Source: Bradyrhizobium diazoefficiens
GTDB lineage: Bacteria; Pseudomonadota; Alphaproteobacteria; Rhizobiales; Xanthobacteraceae
Direction: 5' to 3'
Assembly: GCF_016616885.1 (NCBI RefSeq)
Contig: NZ_CP067102.1
Location: 1,144,501-1,208,500 of the forward strand
DNA length: 64,000 nucleotides
The position numbers were made by a program, and so were the translations under genes. The notes below the pieces were generated by a model that was given only the letters and a program-made list of their open reading frames with translations, was not told the DNA's origin and did not search any database. Every line of letters begins with the position of its first letter. The first letter of the stretch is position 1. Positions 26,847 through 36,468 of this stretch are shown one piece after another.

Positions 26847-27000
26847 GTCGTCCCGGACAAGCGAAGCGCAGATCCGGGACCCATAACCACAGGATCGTGT
26901 TTGGCGAAGATTCGGAGTTGCCCTTTTCGTGCCAAAACCGTGCGCCGTCGTTATGGGTCCCGGCCCCCGGTGCGCAATTGCGCACCTAGGCCGGGACGAC
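26847..27000. repeat. Composite inverted repeat (GTCGTCCCGG / GTTATGGG type)
   Basis: Left arm GTCGTCCCGG...GGGACCCATAAC (26847-26887) is the inverse of the right arm GTTATGGGTCCCGG...CCGGGACGAC (26950-27000). The right arm contains the perfect 18-bp palindrome GGTGCGCAATTGCGCACC (26969-26986). Its core recurs at 37046-37061. Elements of this type are dispersed in Bradyrhizobium genomes. It fills the gap between two minus-strand genes. Confidence 0.75.
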
Positions 27001-27001
27001 A

Positions 27002-28546
27002 TCATCCCCCAGCGCTCAATTCTGCGCGATCGAGCTCCTCTTCGATCCGGTGAAATGCGTCGTCGCCGATTACCTCGGTGGCGCGCAGGCTGAAGATCGA
27101 TTTGCGCGCGGCTTCGATGGCGCGGCGGCGCAGGGGATCGGCGGGCAATTCGCCGTTGGCGATGCCGCCGTGCGGATCATCGTCGGCCTGCATCAGGATG
27201 GCGCGATATTCGAGCCGCAGGATTTCGGCCTCCTCCGACGGATCGTCCTCGATCGCATCGAGCGCGGCGCGATAGGCGATGGCGCGTGCGCGCGCGACCT
27301 CGATGCCAACAGGGTCGTCATCCCTGAGGCCGAAAGCGAGGATCAGCGGCCGCAATGTCAGGCCCTGGATGATCAGCGATCCCAGCACCACCGCGAAGGC
27401 GATGAAGACGATGAAGTCGCGATAAGGGAAATTCTCCGGCAGCGCGAACGCGGTCGCGAGCGTGACCAGGCCGCGCATGCCGCACCAGGAGACGATGAGG
27501 CCGCCCTTGGGCGAAGCGACCTGCTTCGGATCCTTGGGGTGATAGATGCCATGCGCGATCAGCACGCGTAGCGTCGTGCGGTAGAAGGTGATCCAGAGCA
27601 GCCGGACCAGGATGACCGTGAGCAGGATCCAGGCTGCGGCGACGCAATATTCCCAGCGCACGTCCTCGTCCAGCTTCGTCCAGATTGGGCGCATCTGCAT
27701 GCCGATCAGCATGAAGGCGAGTACGTTGAGCACAAACACCGTCGTTTCCCACACCGCATAGGACGGCACGCGCAGCCGCGCCGGGATGCGCGCCGGCGCC
27801 GTCTGCGCGATCGTGATGGCATAGACGACGATGGTGAGGATGCCGGAGAGGCCGAGATGCTCGGCGGCGATCCAGACCATGAAGGTGGTGGCGAATTGCA
27901 GGATGATCGCGCTCGGCACCTCCCTGACGCGCTCCATGATGGGCGGGATAATGCGCCCCGCAAGAAGGCCGGCCAGCACGCTGCCGACAAGTCCCAGTGC
28001 GATCGTCGGCGCGACCTCGCTCCATTTCAGGTGCTCCATGACGACCGCGCCGACGGCGATGCGATAGATCAGCAGCGCACTGGCGTCATTGAGCAGGCTT
28101 TCGCCTTCCAGCACCTTCACCATGCGATAAGGCAGCTTGACCTGGCTCAGGATCGCGACCGCGGCTGCCGCGTCCGGCGGCGCCACGATGGCGCCGAGTG
28201 CGACCGCGGCGGCCCAGGGCATATCAGGCATCAGCCGATGCGCGACAAAGGCCACGCCGACCGTGGTCAGGCCGACCGCGGCCACGACCAGAGTCGAGAC
28301 CGGAACCCAGTTGTTGCGGAGATCGCGCAGCGAGGTGTCGAAGGCGGCATCCAGCAGCACCGGTGCGACAAAAAGCGCCAGCGCCAGATCCGGCTCCAGC
28401 GCCCAGGTCGGGCTCTCAGGCACGAAAGCGATCAGCGCGCCGCCGATGGCGAGAAAGGTCGGGTAGGGGACCTTGATCCGCCGCGCCAGCGCCGATAATG
28501 CAACGGCGCCGAGCAGAAGCGCGATGATCCATTCGAATGTCGACAC
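27002..28546 (-). CDS. Na+/H+ antiporter, CPA1 (NhaP) family
   Basis: 514 residues from the GTG at 28546 (GGGGA 6 nt upstream). Twelve or so helices, with antiporter motifs DAAFDTSLRDLR (helix 3-4 region), GAIVAPPDAAAAVAIL, and the ESLLNDASALLI motif carrying the essential Asp of CPA1 exchangers. A cytoplasmic tail of about 110 residues is acidic (EDDPSEEAEILRLEYRAILMQADDDP). It exchanges Na+ (or K+) for H+ across the inner membrane and supports pH and salt homeostasis. A GTG at 28579 would add 11 residues but lacks a ribosome site. Confidence 0.92.
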   Translation of the reverse strand: MSTFEWIIALLLGAVALSALARRIKVPYPTFLAIGGALIAFVPESPTWALEPDLALALFVAPVLLDAAFDTSLRDLRNNWVPVSTLVVAAVGLTTVGVAFVAHRLMPDMPWAAAVALGAIVAPPDAAAAVAILSQVKLPYRMVKVLEGESLLNDASALLIYRIAVGAVVMEHLKWSEVAPTIALGLVGSVLAGLLAGRIIPPIMERVREVPSAIILQFATTFMVWIAAEHLGLSGILTIVVYAITIAQTAPARIPARLRVPSYAVWETTVFVLNVLAFMLIGMQMRPIWTKLDEDVRWEYCVAAAWILLTVILVRLLWITFYRTTLRVLIAHGIYHPKDPKQVASPKGGLIVSWCGMRGLVTLATAFALPENFPYRDFIVFIAFAVVLGSLIIQGLTLRPLILAFGLRDDDPVGIEVARARAIAYRAALDAIEDDPSEEAEILRLEYRAILMQADDDPHGGIANGELPADPLRRRAIEAARKSIFSLRATEVIGDDAFHRIEEELDRAELSAGG

Positions 28547-28649
28547 GACGATCCCCGAACCCGATTTGAGCGGCGCCACAAGCTAGCACCAATCCGGCCG
28601 TATGATGGACAGTACGGCCTCAAGGCAAGACTTTCCGATAGCAGCGAGC

Positions 28650-29414
28650 ATGCATTTTCAAAAACTTCTTCATTTGTCCGGAGCCGTGGGGCTCTCTGCG
28701 CTTTCGCTCGGCGCCCCTCGGGCCGCGACCGGGGGCGAGCCGGCCGCCGTCGTGCAGGTCGACGTCGCGGCATGCCTGTCCGCAACCGCGGCCGATGACA
28801 TGGAAAAAGCGGGCCCGGCTTGCGCCGCCGTCGTCGACAACGAGAAGACGGCAAAACCAGATTTGATCAAGGCGCTGATCGCGCGCGGCGCGTTGCTGGC
28901 GCGGCATGACCAGATCGACCGGGCCGTCGCCGACGACAGCCGCGCGCTGTTGCTCGATCCCACGCTTGCTGATGTCTTCAATGCGCGCGGTGAGCTCTGG
29001 CTGAAGAAGGGCGACAAGCCCAAGGCGGTGCAGGATTTCGGCACGGCGCTCCGGATCGATCCGAACCACGAAAAAGCCAAGGCCAATCACAAGGCGATCG
29101 CGCGTGAGCTCGAGCGGATCGGCGCGCAGATGGCGGTCGCCGGCAAGCCCAGCTTCAATTGCACCGGCGCGCGCCGCCCGGTCGAGAAGGCGATCTGCGC
29201 AAACCGCGAACTCGCCGACCTCGACCGCGAAGTCTATGCCGCCAATGCGCGCGTGCTGCGCGAGGCGCGCAACGAGGGCGAGGCCAGGACACTCCAGCGC
29301 GAGCAGGATGATTTCATCGCGCGTCGCAATGCCGGATTTGGCCGGCCGGGGTATGATTTGAAGGAGGCGATGCAGGATCGGCTGCAAAAGCTGAACGGCG
29401 TGGACGGGTACTGA
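28650..29414 (+). CDS. TPR protein with LprI-like C-terminal domain (paralogue 1)
   Basis: 254 residues beginning MHFQKLLHLSGAVGLSALSL, an apparent signal peptide. Two to three TPR units span about residues 75-150. The tail from about 165 (FNCTGARRPVEKAICANRELADLDREVYAANARV) has the paired Cys and arrangement of the LprI-like/DUF1311 lysozyme-inhibitor domain. Periplasmic location is inferred. A second gene just downstream on the same strand (29523) has the same architecture, pointing to a tandem duplication. Function beyond this is unknown. Confidence 0.75.
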   Translation: MHFQKLLHLSGAVGLSALSLGAPRAATGGEPAAVVQVDVAACLSATAADDMEKAGPACAAVVDNEKTAKPDLIKALIARGALLARHDQIDRAVADDSRALLLDPTLADVFNARGELWLKKGDKPKAVQDFGTALRIDPNHEKAKANHKAIARELERIGAQMAVAGKPSFNCTGARRPVEKAICANRELADLDREVYAANARVLREARNEGEARTLQREQDDFIARRNAGFGRPGYDLKEAMQDRLQKLNGVDGY

Positions 29415-29522
29415 GGACCTCCGCCACCTGAGACGTCGTCATGGCCGGAACAGGCCCGATTTGAACCGATCCCTCGTCCGCCGCGACAATGGTGAAAACC
29501 TGATGTCACGGAGCTTTACGCC

Positions 29523-30899
29523 ATGTGCGGCACGCGTTCTTCCGCGCAAATATCCAAAACCTCGCTGCGCGCCTTCCTGCTTGGCGCGGCGATGAGCCTC
29601 GTTCTGGTGGCGCCAAGCTCAGCCGCCGCCGATTGCGTGATGGGCAGCAAGGCGGCGCCGGCCGAAATCATCACGGCATGCAGCGCCGTCATCGACCAGG
29701 CCTCGAATCCAAGTCCCGATCGCGTCGCCGCGCTGCTGGTTCGGACCGATGCCAATGCGCGGACCTCTGGCGGTCTCACGCAGGCGCTGCGGGATATCGA
29801 CCGCGCCATCGCGCTCGACGGCAAGAATGCGCGCGCCTGGCGCCTGCGCGGCGACCTGTTGCGCGAGGCGGGCGGTGATCTCAACCGCGCCACGGCCGAT
29901 CTCAGCAAGGCGATCGAGCTCGATCCGCAGGATGCGGAGGCCTACGAGCTGCGCGGCGTGGCCTATACCAACCAGCGCCGGCTCGACCGGGCGCTTGCCG
30001 ATTACGACAAGGCGATCAAGCTGAAGCCGGATTATGCGCAGGCCTGGTCCGACCGGGGGGCGACCTATTATCTCAACGGCGACAACGACAAGGCGGTGAG
30101 CGATCTCAGCGAGGCCTTGCTGCTCGATCCGAACCGGGCGCGCAGCTACACCAATCGCGGCGCGGCCTACAAGAAGCTCGGCCAGCTCGACAAGTCGATC
30201 GCCGACGACAGCGAGGCGATCAGGCTCGATCCGAAAGTGCCGGAATATTACGACAATCGCGGGCTCTCCTATGCCGCGATGAAAGACTACGACAAGGCGA
30301 TCGCCGATTACGACCAGGCGCTGCGGCTGGCGCCGCGGCCGAATTTCTTCACCAACCGCGGCGATTCCTATCAATTCAAGGGCGAGTTCGGCGCAGCGCT
30401 CAGCGACTACAATGACACGCTGAAACTCGATCCGAATTTCGCGAAGACCTACAACAACCGCGCCGTGCTCTATACCAAGATGGGCGACCGCAAGAAGGCG
30501 CTGGCCGACTACGAGACGGCGCTGCGGCTCGACCCTGGCAACACGAACGCCGCGGACGGCCGCCGCACCATGATGGCGGAGATCGCGAAGTTTGGCGCCG
30601 CGCCACCGCAGCCGTTGGCTGCGAATTCCGGCAACGGCCCGTCATTCGATTGCACGTCAGCGAAGCGCGAAGTGGAGAAAGTGATCTGCGCCGATCCGCA
30701 GCTTGGCATGCTCGACCGCCAGCTCGCCGAGGCCTACGAGCGCGCGCTGAAATCGATGAGTCGGCGCTCGGCCGCTGATTTGCGCAAATCCCAGCACGAT
30801 TTCCTCGCCACCCGCGACGCCAGCTTCCGCCGCCCCGGCTACGATCTGAAGAAGGTCATGCAGGACCGGTTGCAGCGGTTGAATGCGATGGAGGGGTAG
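29523..30899 (+). CDS. TPR protein with LprI-like C-terminal domain (paralogue 2)
   Basis: 458 residues. Signal peptide MCGTRSSAQISKTSLRAFLL, cleaved after SSAAA. At least seven consecutive TPRs (residues about 85-340), each with the pattern A-x-x-N/D-R-G-x-x-Y, then a linker (APPQPLAANSGNGPS) and a C-terminal domain (FDCTSAKREVEKVICADPQLGMLDRQLAEAYERALK) with two Cys like the LprI lysozyme-inhibitor fold. Both the TPR block and the tail closely follow the preceding gene, but this paralogue has more TPRs. Probably exported to the periplasm. The gap between the genes is 108 bp; co-transcription is likely. Confidence 0.8.
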   Translation: MCGTRSSAQISKTSLRAFLLGAAMSLVLVAPSSAAADCVMGSKAAPAEIITACSAVIDQASNPSPDRVAALLVRTDANARTSGGLTQALRDIDRAIALDGKNARAWRLRGDLLREAGGDLNRATADLSKAIELDPQDAEAYELRGVAYTNQRRLDRALADYDKAIKLKPDYAQAWSDRGATYYLNGDNDKAVSDLSEALLLDPNRARSYTNRGAAYKKLGQLDKSIADDSEAIRLDPKVPEYYDNRGLSYAAMKDYDKAIADYDQALRLAPRPNFFTNRGDSYQFKGEFGAALSDYNDTLKLDPNFAKTYNNRAVLYTKMGDRKKALADYETALRLDPGNTNAADGRRTMMAEIAKFGAAPPQPLAANSGNGPSFDCTSAKREVEKVICADPQLGMLDRQLAEAYERALKSMSRRSAADLRKSQHDFLATRDASFRRPGYDLKKVMQDRLQRLNAMEG

Positions 30900-31083
30900 G
30901 TTCGCCTCTCCGCCGTAAGAACGAGGTGAGGAAGGCCACGCACCACCCTTTTCAGCTTGAACCGCGGCCCGTTCCCGGGAAAATACCGCTCAAACAAGGC
31001 CGGCACTTGATCCCTGTCATGGCGGGACTTCTACCCTGCCGTCAGGTCAAGGCGAGGCCAATAAAGGGAACGGGAGCGCTTGC

Positions 31084-32994
31084 ATGAATGCCCAGGGAAA
31101 GAGTCTTTATCACGAGGTCCATGCGCGCTCGCTGGCCGACCCCGAGGGCTTTTGGGCCGAGGCGGCGAAAGAGATCGACTGGATCGAACCGCCGAAAAAG
31201 ATATTCGATGCCTCGCAAGGCGTCTACGGCCGCTGGTTCACCGGCGGCGTCGTCAACACCTGCTACAACGCGCTCGACCGTCATGTCGAACGCGGCCGCG
31301 CCGACCAGGTCGCGCTGATCCATGATTCGCCGCTGACCAATTCGGTCACGAAGTTCACCTACACCGAGTTGCTGGCCGAGGTGCAGGCGCTCGCCGCCGT
31401 CATGCAGGATTTTGGCGTCGCCAAGGGTGACCGCGTCATCCTCTATATGCCGATGGTGCCGGAGGCCGTGGTTGCGATGCTCGCCTGCGCGCGCATCGGT
31501 GCGGTGCATTCCGTGGTGTTCGGCGGCTTTGCCGCAAAAGAGCTTGCGACCCGCATCGACGATGCGCAGCCAAAACTCATTCTGTCCGCAAGCTGCGGCA
31601 TCGAGCCCGGCCGCATCGTGCAGTACAAGCCGCTGCTCGACGAGGCGATCAAGCTCGCCTCCGCGAAGCCGAAGGCCTGCATCGTGCTGCAGCGTCCGCA
31701 GCTTATCTGCGACCTCACGCCAAAGCGCGACTATGACTGGACGAGCCTGCGCCGCAAGGCGATGAACGACGGCAAGAAAGCGCCTTGCGTGCCCGTCGCC
31801 GCGACCGATCCGCTCTACATTCTCTATACGTCAGGCACGACAGGCATTCCCAAGGGCGTCGTGCGCGACAATGGCGGGCATCTGGTCGCAGTGAAATGGT
31901 CGATGTTCAATCTCTATGGCGTCAAGCCGGGCGAGGTCTGGTGGTGCGGCTCCGACATCGGCTGGGTGGTCGGCCACAGCTACATCATCTACGGCCCGCT
32001 ACTGCATGGCGCGACCTCGATCATGTATGAGGGCAAGCCGATCGGAACGCCCGACGCCGGCGCGTTCTGGCGCGTGATCAGCCAGCACAAGGCGGTCGCC
32101 TTCTTCACCGCGCCGACTGCCTTCCGCGCGATCCGGAAAGAGGATCCGGAAGGCAAGTTCATCCGGCAATATGACCTGTCGAAATTCCGCACGCTGTTCC
32201 TCGCCGGCGAGCGGGCCGATCCGCCGACGGTGGAATGGGCGGAGCAGCAGCTGAAGGTGCCGGTAGTCGATCATTGGTGGCAGACCGAGACCGGCTGGTG
32301 CATCGCCGGCAATCCGATGGGCCTTGGCCAGCTGCCGGTGAAGAGCGGCTCGCCGACGGTGCCGATGCCGGGCTACCAGGTCGATGTCGTCGACGAAGCG
32401 GCAAAGCCTGTCGGTCCCAACACGATGGGCTCGATCGTCATCAGGCTGCCGATGCCGCCGGGCTGCCTGCCGACGCTGTGGAATCAGGACGACCGCTTCA
32501 AGGAAGCCTATCTCACCGAATTCCCCGGCTACTACAAAACGTCCGACGCCGGTTACAAGGACGAGGATGGCTATGTCTTCGTCATGGGCCGGACCGACGA
32601 CATCATCAATGTCGCCGGCCACAGGCTTTCCACCGGCGGCATGGAAGAGATTTTGGCCTCGCATCCAGACGTGGCCGAATGCGCTGTGCTCGGCGTCAAG
32701 GATGCGATCAAGGGCGAGGTGCCTTGCGGCTTTCTGGTGCTGAAAGCCGGCGTGAAGCGCGCGCCCGCCGAGATCGAAAAGGAGATCGTCGCACTGGTGC
32801 GCGACCGGCTCGGCCCCGTCGCCGCGTTCAAGCTCGCCATCACCGTCGGCCGCCTGCCCAAGACGCGCTCGGGCAAGATTTTGCGCGGTACCATCAAGAA
32901 GATCGCCGACGGCGAGCCCTGGACCATGCCCGCCACGATCGAGGATCCCAAGGTGCTGGACGAGATCGGGGAGGCGCTGAAGGGGCGGGTGTGA
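31084..32994 (+). CDS. prpE: Propionyl-CoA synthetase
   Basis: 636 residues, the length of PrpE/Acs-type acyl-CoA synthetases. Motifs are YTSGTTGIPKGVVRDNGGH (phosphate-binding loop), WWQTETGW, YKTSDAGYKDEDGYVFVMGRTDDIINVAGHRLS (AMP-binding and hinge) and the catalytic Lys in RSGKILRGT. The PrpE-like N-terminus (SLADPEGFWAEAAKEIDWIEPPKKIFD) favours propionate over acetate as substrate. It activates propionate to propionyl-CoA with ATP. No prpBC is nearby, so the product may enter the methylmalonyl-CoA route. Alternative: acetyl-CoA synthetase. Stands alone; a palindromic repeat follows. Confidence 0.9.
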   Translation: MNAQGKSLYHEVHARSLADPEGFWAEAAKEIDWIEPPKKIFDASQGVYGRWFTGGVVNTCYNALDRHVERGRADQVALIHDSPLTNSVTKFTYTELLAEVQALAAVMQDFGVAKGDRVILYMPMVPEAVVAMLACARIGAVHSVVFGGFAAKELATRIDDAQPKLILSASCGIEPGRIVQYKPLLDEAIKLASAKPKACIVLQRPQLICDLTPKRDYDWTSLRRKAMNDGKKAPCVPVAATDPLYILYTSGTTGIPKGVVRDNGGHLVAVKWSMFNLYGVKPGEVWWCGSDIGWVVGHSYIIYGPLLHGATSIMYEGKPIGTPDAGAFWRVISQHKAVAFFTAPTAFRAIRKEDPEGKFIRQYDLSKFRTLFLAGERADPPTVEWAEQQLKVPVVDHWWQTETGWCIAGNPMGLGQLPVKSGSPTVPMPGYQVDVVDEAAKPVGPNTMGSIVIRLPMPPGCLPTLWNQDDRFKEAYLTEFPGYYKTSDAGYKDEDGYVFVMGRTDDIINVAGHRLSTGGMEEILASHPDVAECAVLGVKDAIKGEVPCGFLVLKAGVKRAPAEIEKEIVALVRDRLGPVAAFKLAITVGRLPKTRSGKILRGTIKKIADGEPWTMPATIEDPKVLDEIGEALKGRV

Positions 32995-32999
32995 AATTT

Positions 33000-33090
33000 G
33001 CACCGTCATTTCCGGGACGGCTCGAAGAGCCGAACCCGGAATCTCGAGATTACGGGTTCGATGCTTCGCATCGCCCCGGAATGACGGTGC
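33000..33090. repeat. Interspersed inverted repeat (CGTCATTTCCGG type)
   Basis: GCACCGTCAT (33000-33009) pairs with ATGACGGTGC (33081-33090), with inner CTCGAAGAG and ATGCTTCGCAT stems. Same general type as the other Bradyrhizobium-like palindromes in this window. Located between prpE and the lipoprotein gene. Confidence 0.75.
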
Positions 33091-33150
33091 CAAACGACTT
33101 ACATTCTCCGCATTCCGCGCTAAACAGGGCCGGCCATCAGGGGACCTCGT

Positions 33151-33420
33151 ATGCCACTCGCCACCGCGCCGCGCCTGCTTGCAGCCGTCCTGCTCGCCAT
33201 CGCTCTCTCCGCCTGCTCGGCGCGTTACCAGACGCCGACGGCGATGGGCGGTGACGACGATGATGCGGTGTGCCAGAGCCGCGGTTACGCCGTGGGCTCG
33301 CCGGAATATGTGGCCTGCCGAAAGGACCGCGACGTGCAGCGCAGCGCCGCCACCTCACGCGCCGATCGTCGCCAGCGCGATCTCGGCGAATACATGCTGA
33401 ACCATCCCGATCGGCCGTGA
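33151..33420 (+). CDS. Small lipoprotein
   Basis: 89 residues with a lipoprotein signal: MPLATAPRLLAAVLLAIALSAC, the lipobox being ALSAC with Cys22 as the acylated residue. The mature part has two cysteines (CQSRGYAV, ACRKDRD) and charged residues (RADRRQRDLGEYMLNHPDRP). Likely tethered to a membrane facing the periplasm. The sequence pattern is common in rhizobial small envelope lipoproteins of unknown role. A bidirectional terminator follows and the trcR gene converges. Confidence 0.8.
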   Translation: MPLATAPRLLAAVLLAIALSACSARYQTPTAMGGDDDDAVCQSRGYAVGSPEYVACRKDRDVQRSAATSRADRRQRDLGEYMLNHPDRP

Positions 33421-33475
33421 GGCGTCAACGACGTTCTCGCTTTCACCAAGACGACGCCGGAGAGATCACGCACAA

Positions 33476-33505
33476 AAAACGCGGCAAGTTTCCTTGCCGC
33501 GTTTT
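33476..33505. terminator. Bidirectional intrinsic terminator
   Basis: AAAACGCGGCAAG pairs with CTTGCCGCGTTTT (13 bp, 4-nt loop) between the converging lipoprotein and trcR genes. Confidence 0.9.
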
Positions 33506-33536
33506 GTTTGCGTTCGATAGCTGAAGGGAGCGAGGA

Positions 33537-34232
33537 CTACTCCTCCTCTTGCTCGTGCTTCTTGCCGCCCAGTGTCTTGAGCTTGGCGAACACGGCGTCG
33601 ACGTTGAGATCGTCGCTCGACTTTTCCGACGGTTCGTACTCGTCCTTCTTGGTGGTCTCGGACGCCGGCAGCAGGGTGGCGCCGCCATAGGCTGCGTCGA
33701 TCGGCTTTTCCTTGGCCGCGCGCGCTACTTCGAAATCGAGCTCGATCTGCGAGCAGAGGCCGAGGGTCACCGGGTCGATCGGGGTCAGCTGGGACGTGTT
33801 CCAGTGCGTGCGGTCGCGGACGCTGGCGATCGTGCTCTTGGTGGTGCCGACTAGGCGCATGATCTGGGCGTCCTTGAGCTCCGGATGGCTGCGTAGCAGC
33901 CAGAGGATGGCGCTGGGGCGCTCGTGGCGGCGCGACACCGGGGTGTAGCGCGGGCCTTTGCGCTTGGGCTGGGGCGGCAGCACGACCTTGCTCTCCTGGA
34001 GACGGAGCCGGTAGTCCTGGTTCTTCTCGCCCTTCTCGATCTCCTCGCGGGTCAGCTGGCCATTGGAAATCGGGTCCATGCCCTTGATGCCCTGCGCGGC
34101 GTCACCGTCGGCAATCGCGCGCACCTCGAGGGGGTGCATCTTGGTGAAATCGGCGACCTGGTCGAAGGTCAGCGCGGTGTTGTCTAGCAGCCAGACGGCA
34201 GTCGCCTTGGGCATCAGAGGTGCGTTGCTCAT
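33537..34232 (-). CDS. trcR: Cell-cycle transcriptional regulator TrcR (DUF1013)
   Basis: 231 residues from the ATG at 34232 (AAGGAG 7 nt upstream). The N-terminus MSNAPLMPKATAVWLLDNTALTFDQVADFTKMHPLEVRAIADGD is the invariant DUF1013 start. A helix-turn-helix-like centre (AQIMRLVGTTKSTIASVRDRTHW) fits a DNA-binding role. In Caulobacter and rhizobia this protein is an essential cell-cycle transcription factor; the tail is acidic (KKHEQEEE). Divergent from ispH, with promoter-like elements on both strands in the 265-bp gap. Family assignment is firm, mechanism inferred. Confidence 0.92.
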   Translation of the reverse strand: MSNAPLMPKATAVWLLDNTALTFDQVADFTKMHPLEVRAIADGDAAQGIKGMDPISNGQLTREEIEKGEKNQDYRLRLQESKVVLPPQPKRKGPRYTPVSRRHERPSAILWLLRSHPELKDAQIMRLVGTTKSTIASVRDRTHWNTSQLTPIDPVTLGLCSQIELDFEVARAAKEKPIDAAYGGATLLPASETTKKDEYEPSEKSSDDLNVDAVFAKLKTLGGKKHEQEEE

Positions 34233-34309
34233 GGCAAATCTCCTTTGTGCTTCGCCCACCCCTCAGGAGGCGAAACCGGTGGTCATCAGCGATGACAGGG
34301 AATTCGCGC

Positions 34310-34339
34310 TATATAAGCCGGGAGGGGGCAGCCACGCAA
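34310..34339 (-). promoter_or_regulatory. Putative promoter of trcR
   Basis: On the minus strand TTGCGT (34334-34339) is followed after 18 bp by TATATA (34310-34315), about 78 bp before the trcR ATG. Confidence 0.45.
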
Positions 34340-34361
34340 TGGTTCTGCTATAGATAGTGCC

Positions 34362-34390
34362 TTGACAGCGCCCGAAAGGGGGCCCAATTC
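34362..34390 (+). promoter_or_regulatory. Putative promoter of ispH operon
   Basis: TTGACA (34362-34367) is a perfect -35 hexamer; 17 bp on, CAATTC (34385-34390) is a poor -10. The ispH-thrB-rnhA unit begins 108 bp downstream. Confidence 0.38.
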
Positions 34391-34497
34391 CCTCTCAAGT
34401 CGCGATAAAGTCCAAGCAGACCGTTTTAGGCCCTTTTCCATCCATCGACCGTCCCCCGCCAGAAGGCGAATGGGTGATTCGGTCCCGAGATCGCTCA

Positions 34498-35466
34498 ATG
34501 TCAGCCAAACCAGACCTCAAGATCGTGCTTTGTTCTCCCCGCGGCTTCTGCGCCGGGGTGGTCCGGGCGATCGACACCGTGGAACGGGCGCTCGATAAAT
34601 ACGGGGCCCCCGTCTATGTTCGCCATGAGATTGTGCACAACAAGTACGTCGTCGACGGGTTGAAAAAGAAGGGCGCCATCTTCGTCGAGGAACTCGCGGA
34701 GATTCCGGAAAGCACGACCGCGCCGGTGGTGTTCTCGGCCCATGGCGTGCCGAAGTCGGTTCCTGCCGACGCGACGTCCCGCAATTTGTTCTCGCTCGAT
34801 GCGACCTGTCCGCTGGTGACCAAGGTGCACCGCGAGGCCGCGATCCACTTCAAGCGCGGCCGCGAGATATTCCTGATCGGCCATTCGCATCATCCTGAAG
34901 TGGTCGGCACGCTCGGCCAGCTGCCGGTCGGCGCGGTCACCCTGATCGAGACCGCCGAGGACGCCAAGACCATCACGCCGAAGGATCCGAACAACCTCGC
35001 CTTCGTGACCCAGACCACGCTGTCGATCGACGACACCGCGGAGATCGTGGCGCTGCTCAAGGAGCGCTTCCCGAACATCAACGGGCCGCACAAGGAAGAC
35101 ATCTGCTACGCCACCACCAACCGCCAGCTCGCGGTGAAGAAGGTGGCGCCGGTGGTCGACGCGCTCATCGTTGTCGGGGCGCCGAACTCGTCGAACTCGC
35201 AGCGCCTGCGCGAGGTCGCCGAGCGCGAGGGCTGTGGGATCGCGGTGCTGGCGCAGCGCGCCGCCGACATCGACTGGACCAGGTTCGGCAACATCAAGAG
35301 CCTTGGCATCACCGCGGGCGCGTCCGCGCCGGAAGTGATCGTCGAGGAGATCATGGATGCGTTCGCCGAGCGCTACACGCTGCATGTGGAGACGGTCTCG
35401 GCCGCGGAAGAAAACGAGTTCTTCCCGCTGCCGCGTCAGGTGCGCCCCGAAGCCGCCGCCGAGTAA
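34498..35466 (+). CDS. ispH: 4-hydroxy-3-methylbut-2-enyl diphosphate reductase
   Basis: 322 residues from the ATG at 34498. The three Fe-S cluster cysteines are visible in [24 protein letters not shown] and [11 protein letters not shown]; catalytic residues include the Glu in IVEEIMD and the triad SNSQRL. It performs the last step of the non-mevalonate isoprenoid pathway, reducing HMBPP to IPP and DMAPP. First gene of a three-gene unit with thrB (6-nt gap) and rnhA, an arrangement seen in rhizobia. An earlier in-frame ATG at 34474 would add eight residues and is less likely. Confidence 0.96.
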   Translation: MSAKPDLKIVLCSPRGFCAGVVRAIDTVERALDKYGAPVYVRHEIVHNKYVVDGLKKKGAIFVEELAEIPESTTAPVVFSAHGVPKSVPADATSRNLFSLDATCPLVTKVHREAAIHFKRGREIFLIGHSHHPEVVGTLGQLPVGAVTLIETAEDAKTITPKDPNNLAFVTQTTLSIDDTAEIVALLKERFPNINGPHKEDICYATTNRQLAVKKVAPVVDALIVVGAPNSSNSQRLREVAEREGCGIAVLAQRAADIDWTRFGNIKSLGITAGASAPEVIVEEIMDAFAERYTLHVETVSAAEENEFFPLPRQVRPEAAAE

Positions 35467-35472
35467 ATCTGC

Positions 35473-36468
35473 ATGGCGGTCTACACCGACGTTGCCGCCG
35501 ACGAGCTTGCGGATTTCCTGAAGCAATACGATCTCGGCGAGTTGCTCTCCTACAAGGGCATCGCCGAAGGCGTCGAGAACACCAATTTCCTGCTGCACAC
35601 CAGCCAAGGAAACCGGCAGGCCTCGTTCATCCTCACGCTCTATGAGAAGCGCGTGGCGAAGAACGACCTGCCGTTCTTCCTCGCGCTGATGACGCATCTC
35701 GCCGAGCACGGCGTCAGCTGCCCGCTGCCGGTGAAGGCGAAAGACGGCGAGGCGCTGCACGAGCTGCAGGGACGGCCGGCTGCGATCATCACCTTTCTCG
35801 AAGGCGTCTGGCCACGCAAGCCGAACGCGACGCATTGCGCCGGCGTCGGCGAGGGCCTCGCCCGGATGCATCTGGCGGGCGAGAACTTTGCGATCAAGCG
35901 TGGCAACGCGCTGTCAGTCGCGGGCTGGCGGCCGCTGTTCAATGCCGCGGCGGATCGCGCCGACGAGGTGCAGCCCGACCTACGTGCGTTCCTCGCGGCC
36001 GAGCTCGATTATCTCTCGGGCGGGGTCTGGCCGACCAATCTGCCTGAGGGCGTGATCCATGCCGACCTCTTCAACGACAACGTCTTCTTCCTCGGCGACA
36101 AGCTCTCGGGGATCATCGACTTCACCTTCGCCTGCAACGACATGCTGGCCTATGACATCGCGATCTGTCTGAACGCCTGGTGCTTCGAGCCGGATCACTC
36201 CTTCAACGTCACCAAGGCGCGCGCTTTCCTCAATGCCTATGGCCGTGTGCGAAAGCTCACCACAGCGGAAGAGGCTGCGCTGCCGCTGCTGGCGCGCGGT
36301 GCTGCGATCCGCTTCCTGCTGACGCGGCTGGTCGACTGGCTCAACGTGCCGCCGGGCGCGCTGGTCAAGCCGAAGGATCCCCTCGAATATTTTCGCAAGC
36401 TGCGCTTCCACCAGAGCGTCTCCAGCGCGCGCGACTACGGGCTGACGCCGTCAGGACTGGTCGCGTGA
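35473..36468 (+). CDS. thrB: Homoserine kinase, ThrB type II
   Basis: 331 residues. The fold is that of aminoglycoside phosphotransferase-like kinases, not the GHMP type: [10 protein letters not shown], the catalytic [11 protein letters not shown] and the Mg-binding [15 protein letters not shown] motifs mark the rhizobial-type homoserine kinase. It phosphorylates homoserine in threonine synthesis. It follows ispH by 6 nt and its TGA overlaps the GTG of rnhA by four nucleotides, so translation is coupled along the unit. Confidence 0.93.
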   Translation: MAVYTDVAADELADFLKQYDLGELLSYKGIAEGVENTNFLLHTSQGNRQASFILTLYEKRVAKNDLPFFLALMTHLAEHGVSCPLPVKAKDGEALHELQGRPAAIITFLEGVWPRKPNATHCAGVGEGLARMHLAGENFAIKRGNALSVAGWRPLFNAAADRADEVQPDLRAFLAAELDYLSGGVWPTNLPEGVIHADLFNDNVFFLGDKLSGIIDFTFACNDMLAYDIAICLNAWCFEPDHSFNVTKARAFLNAYGRVRKLTTAEEAALPLLARGAAIRFLLTRLVDWLNVPPGALVKPKDPLEYFRKLRFHQSVSSARDYGLTPSGLVA

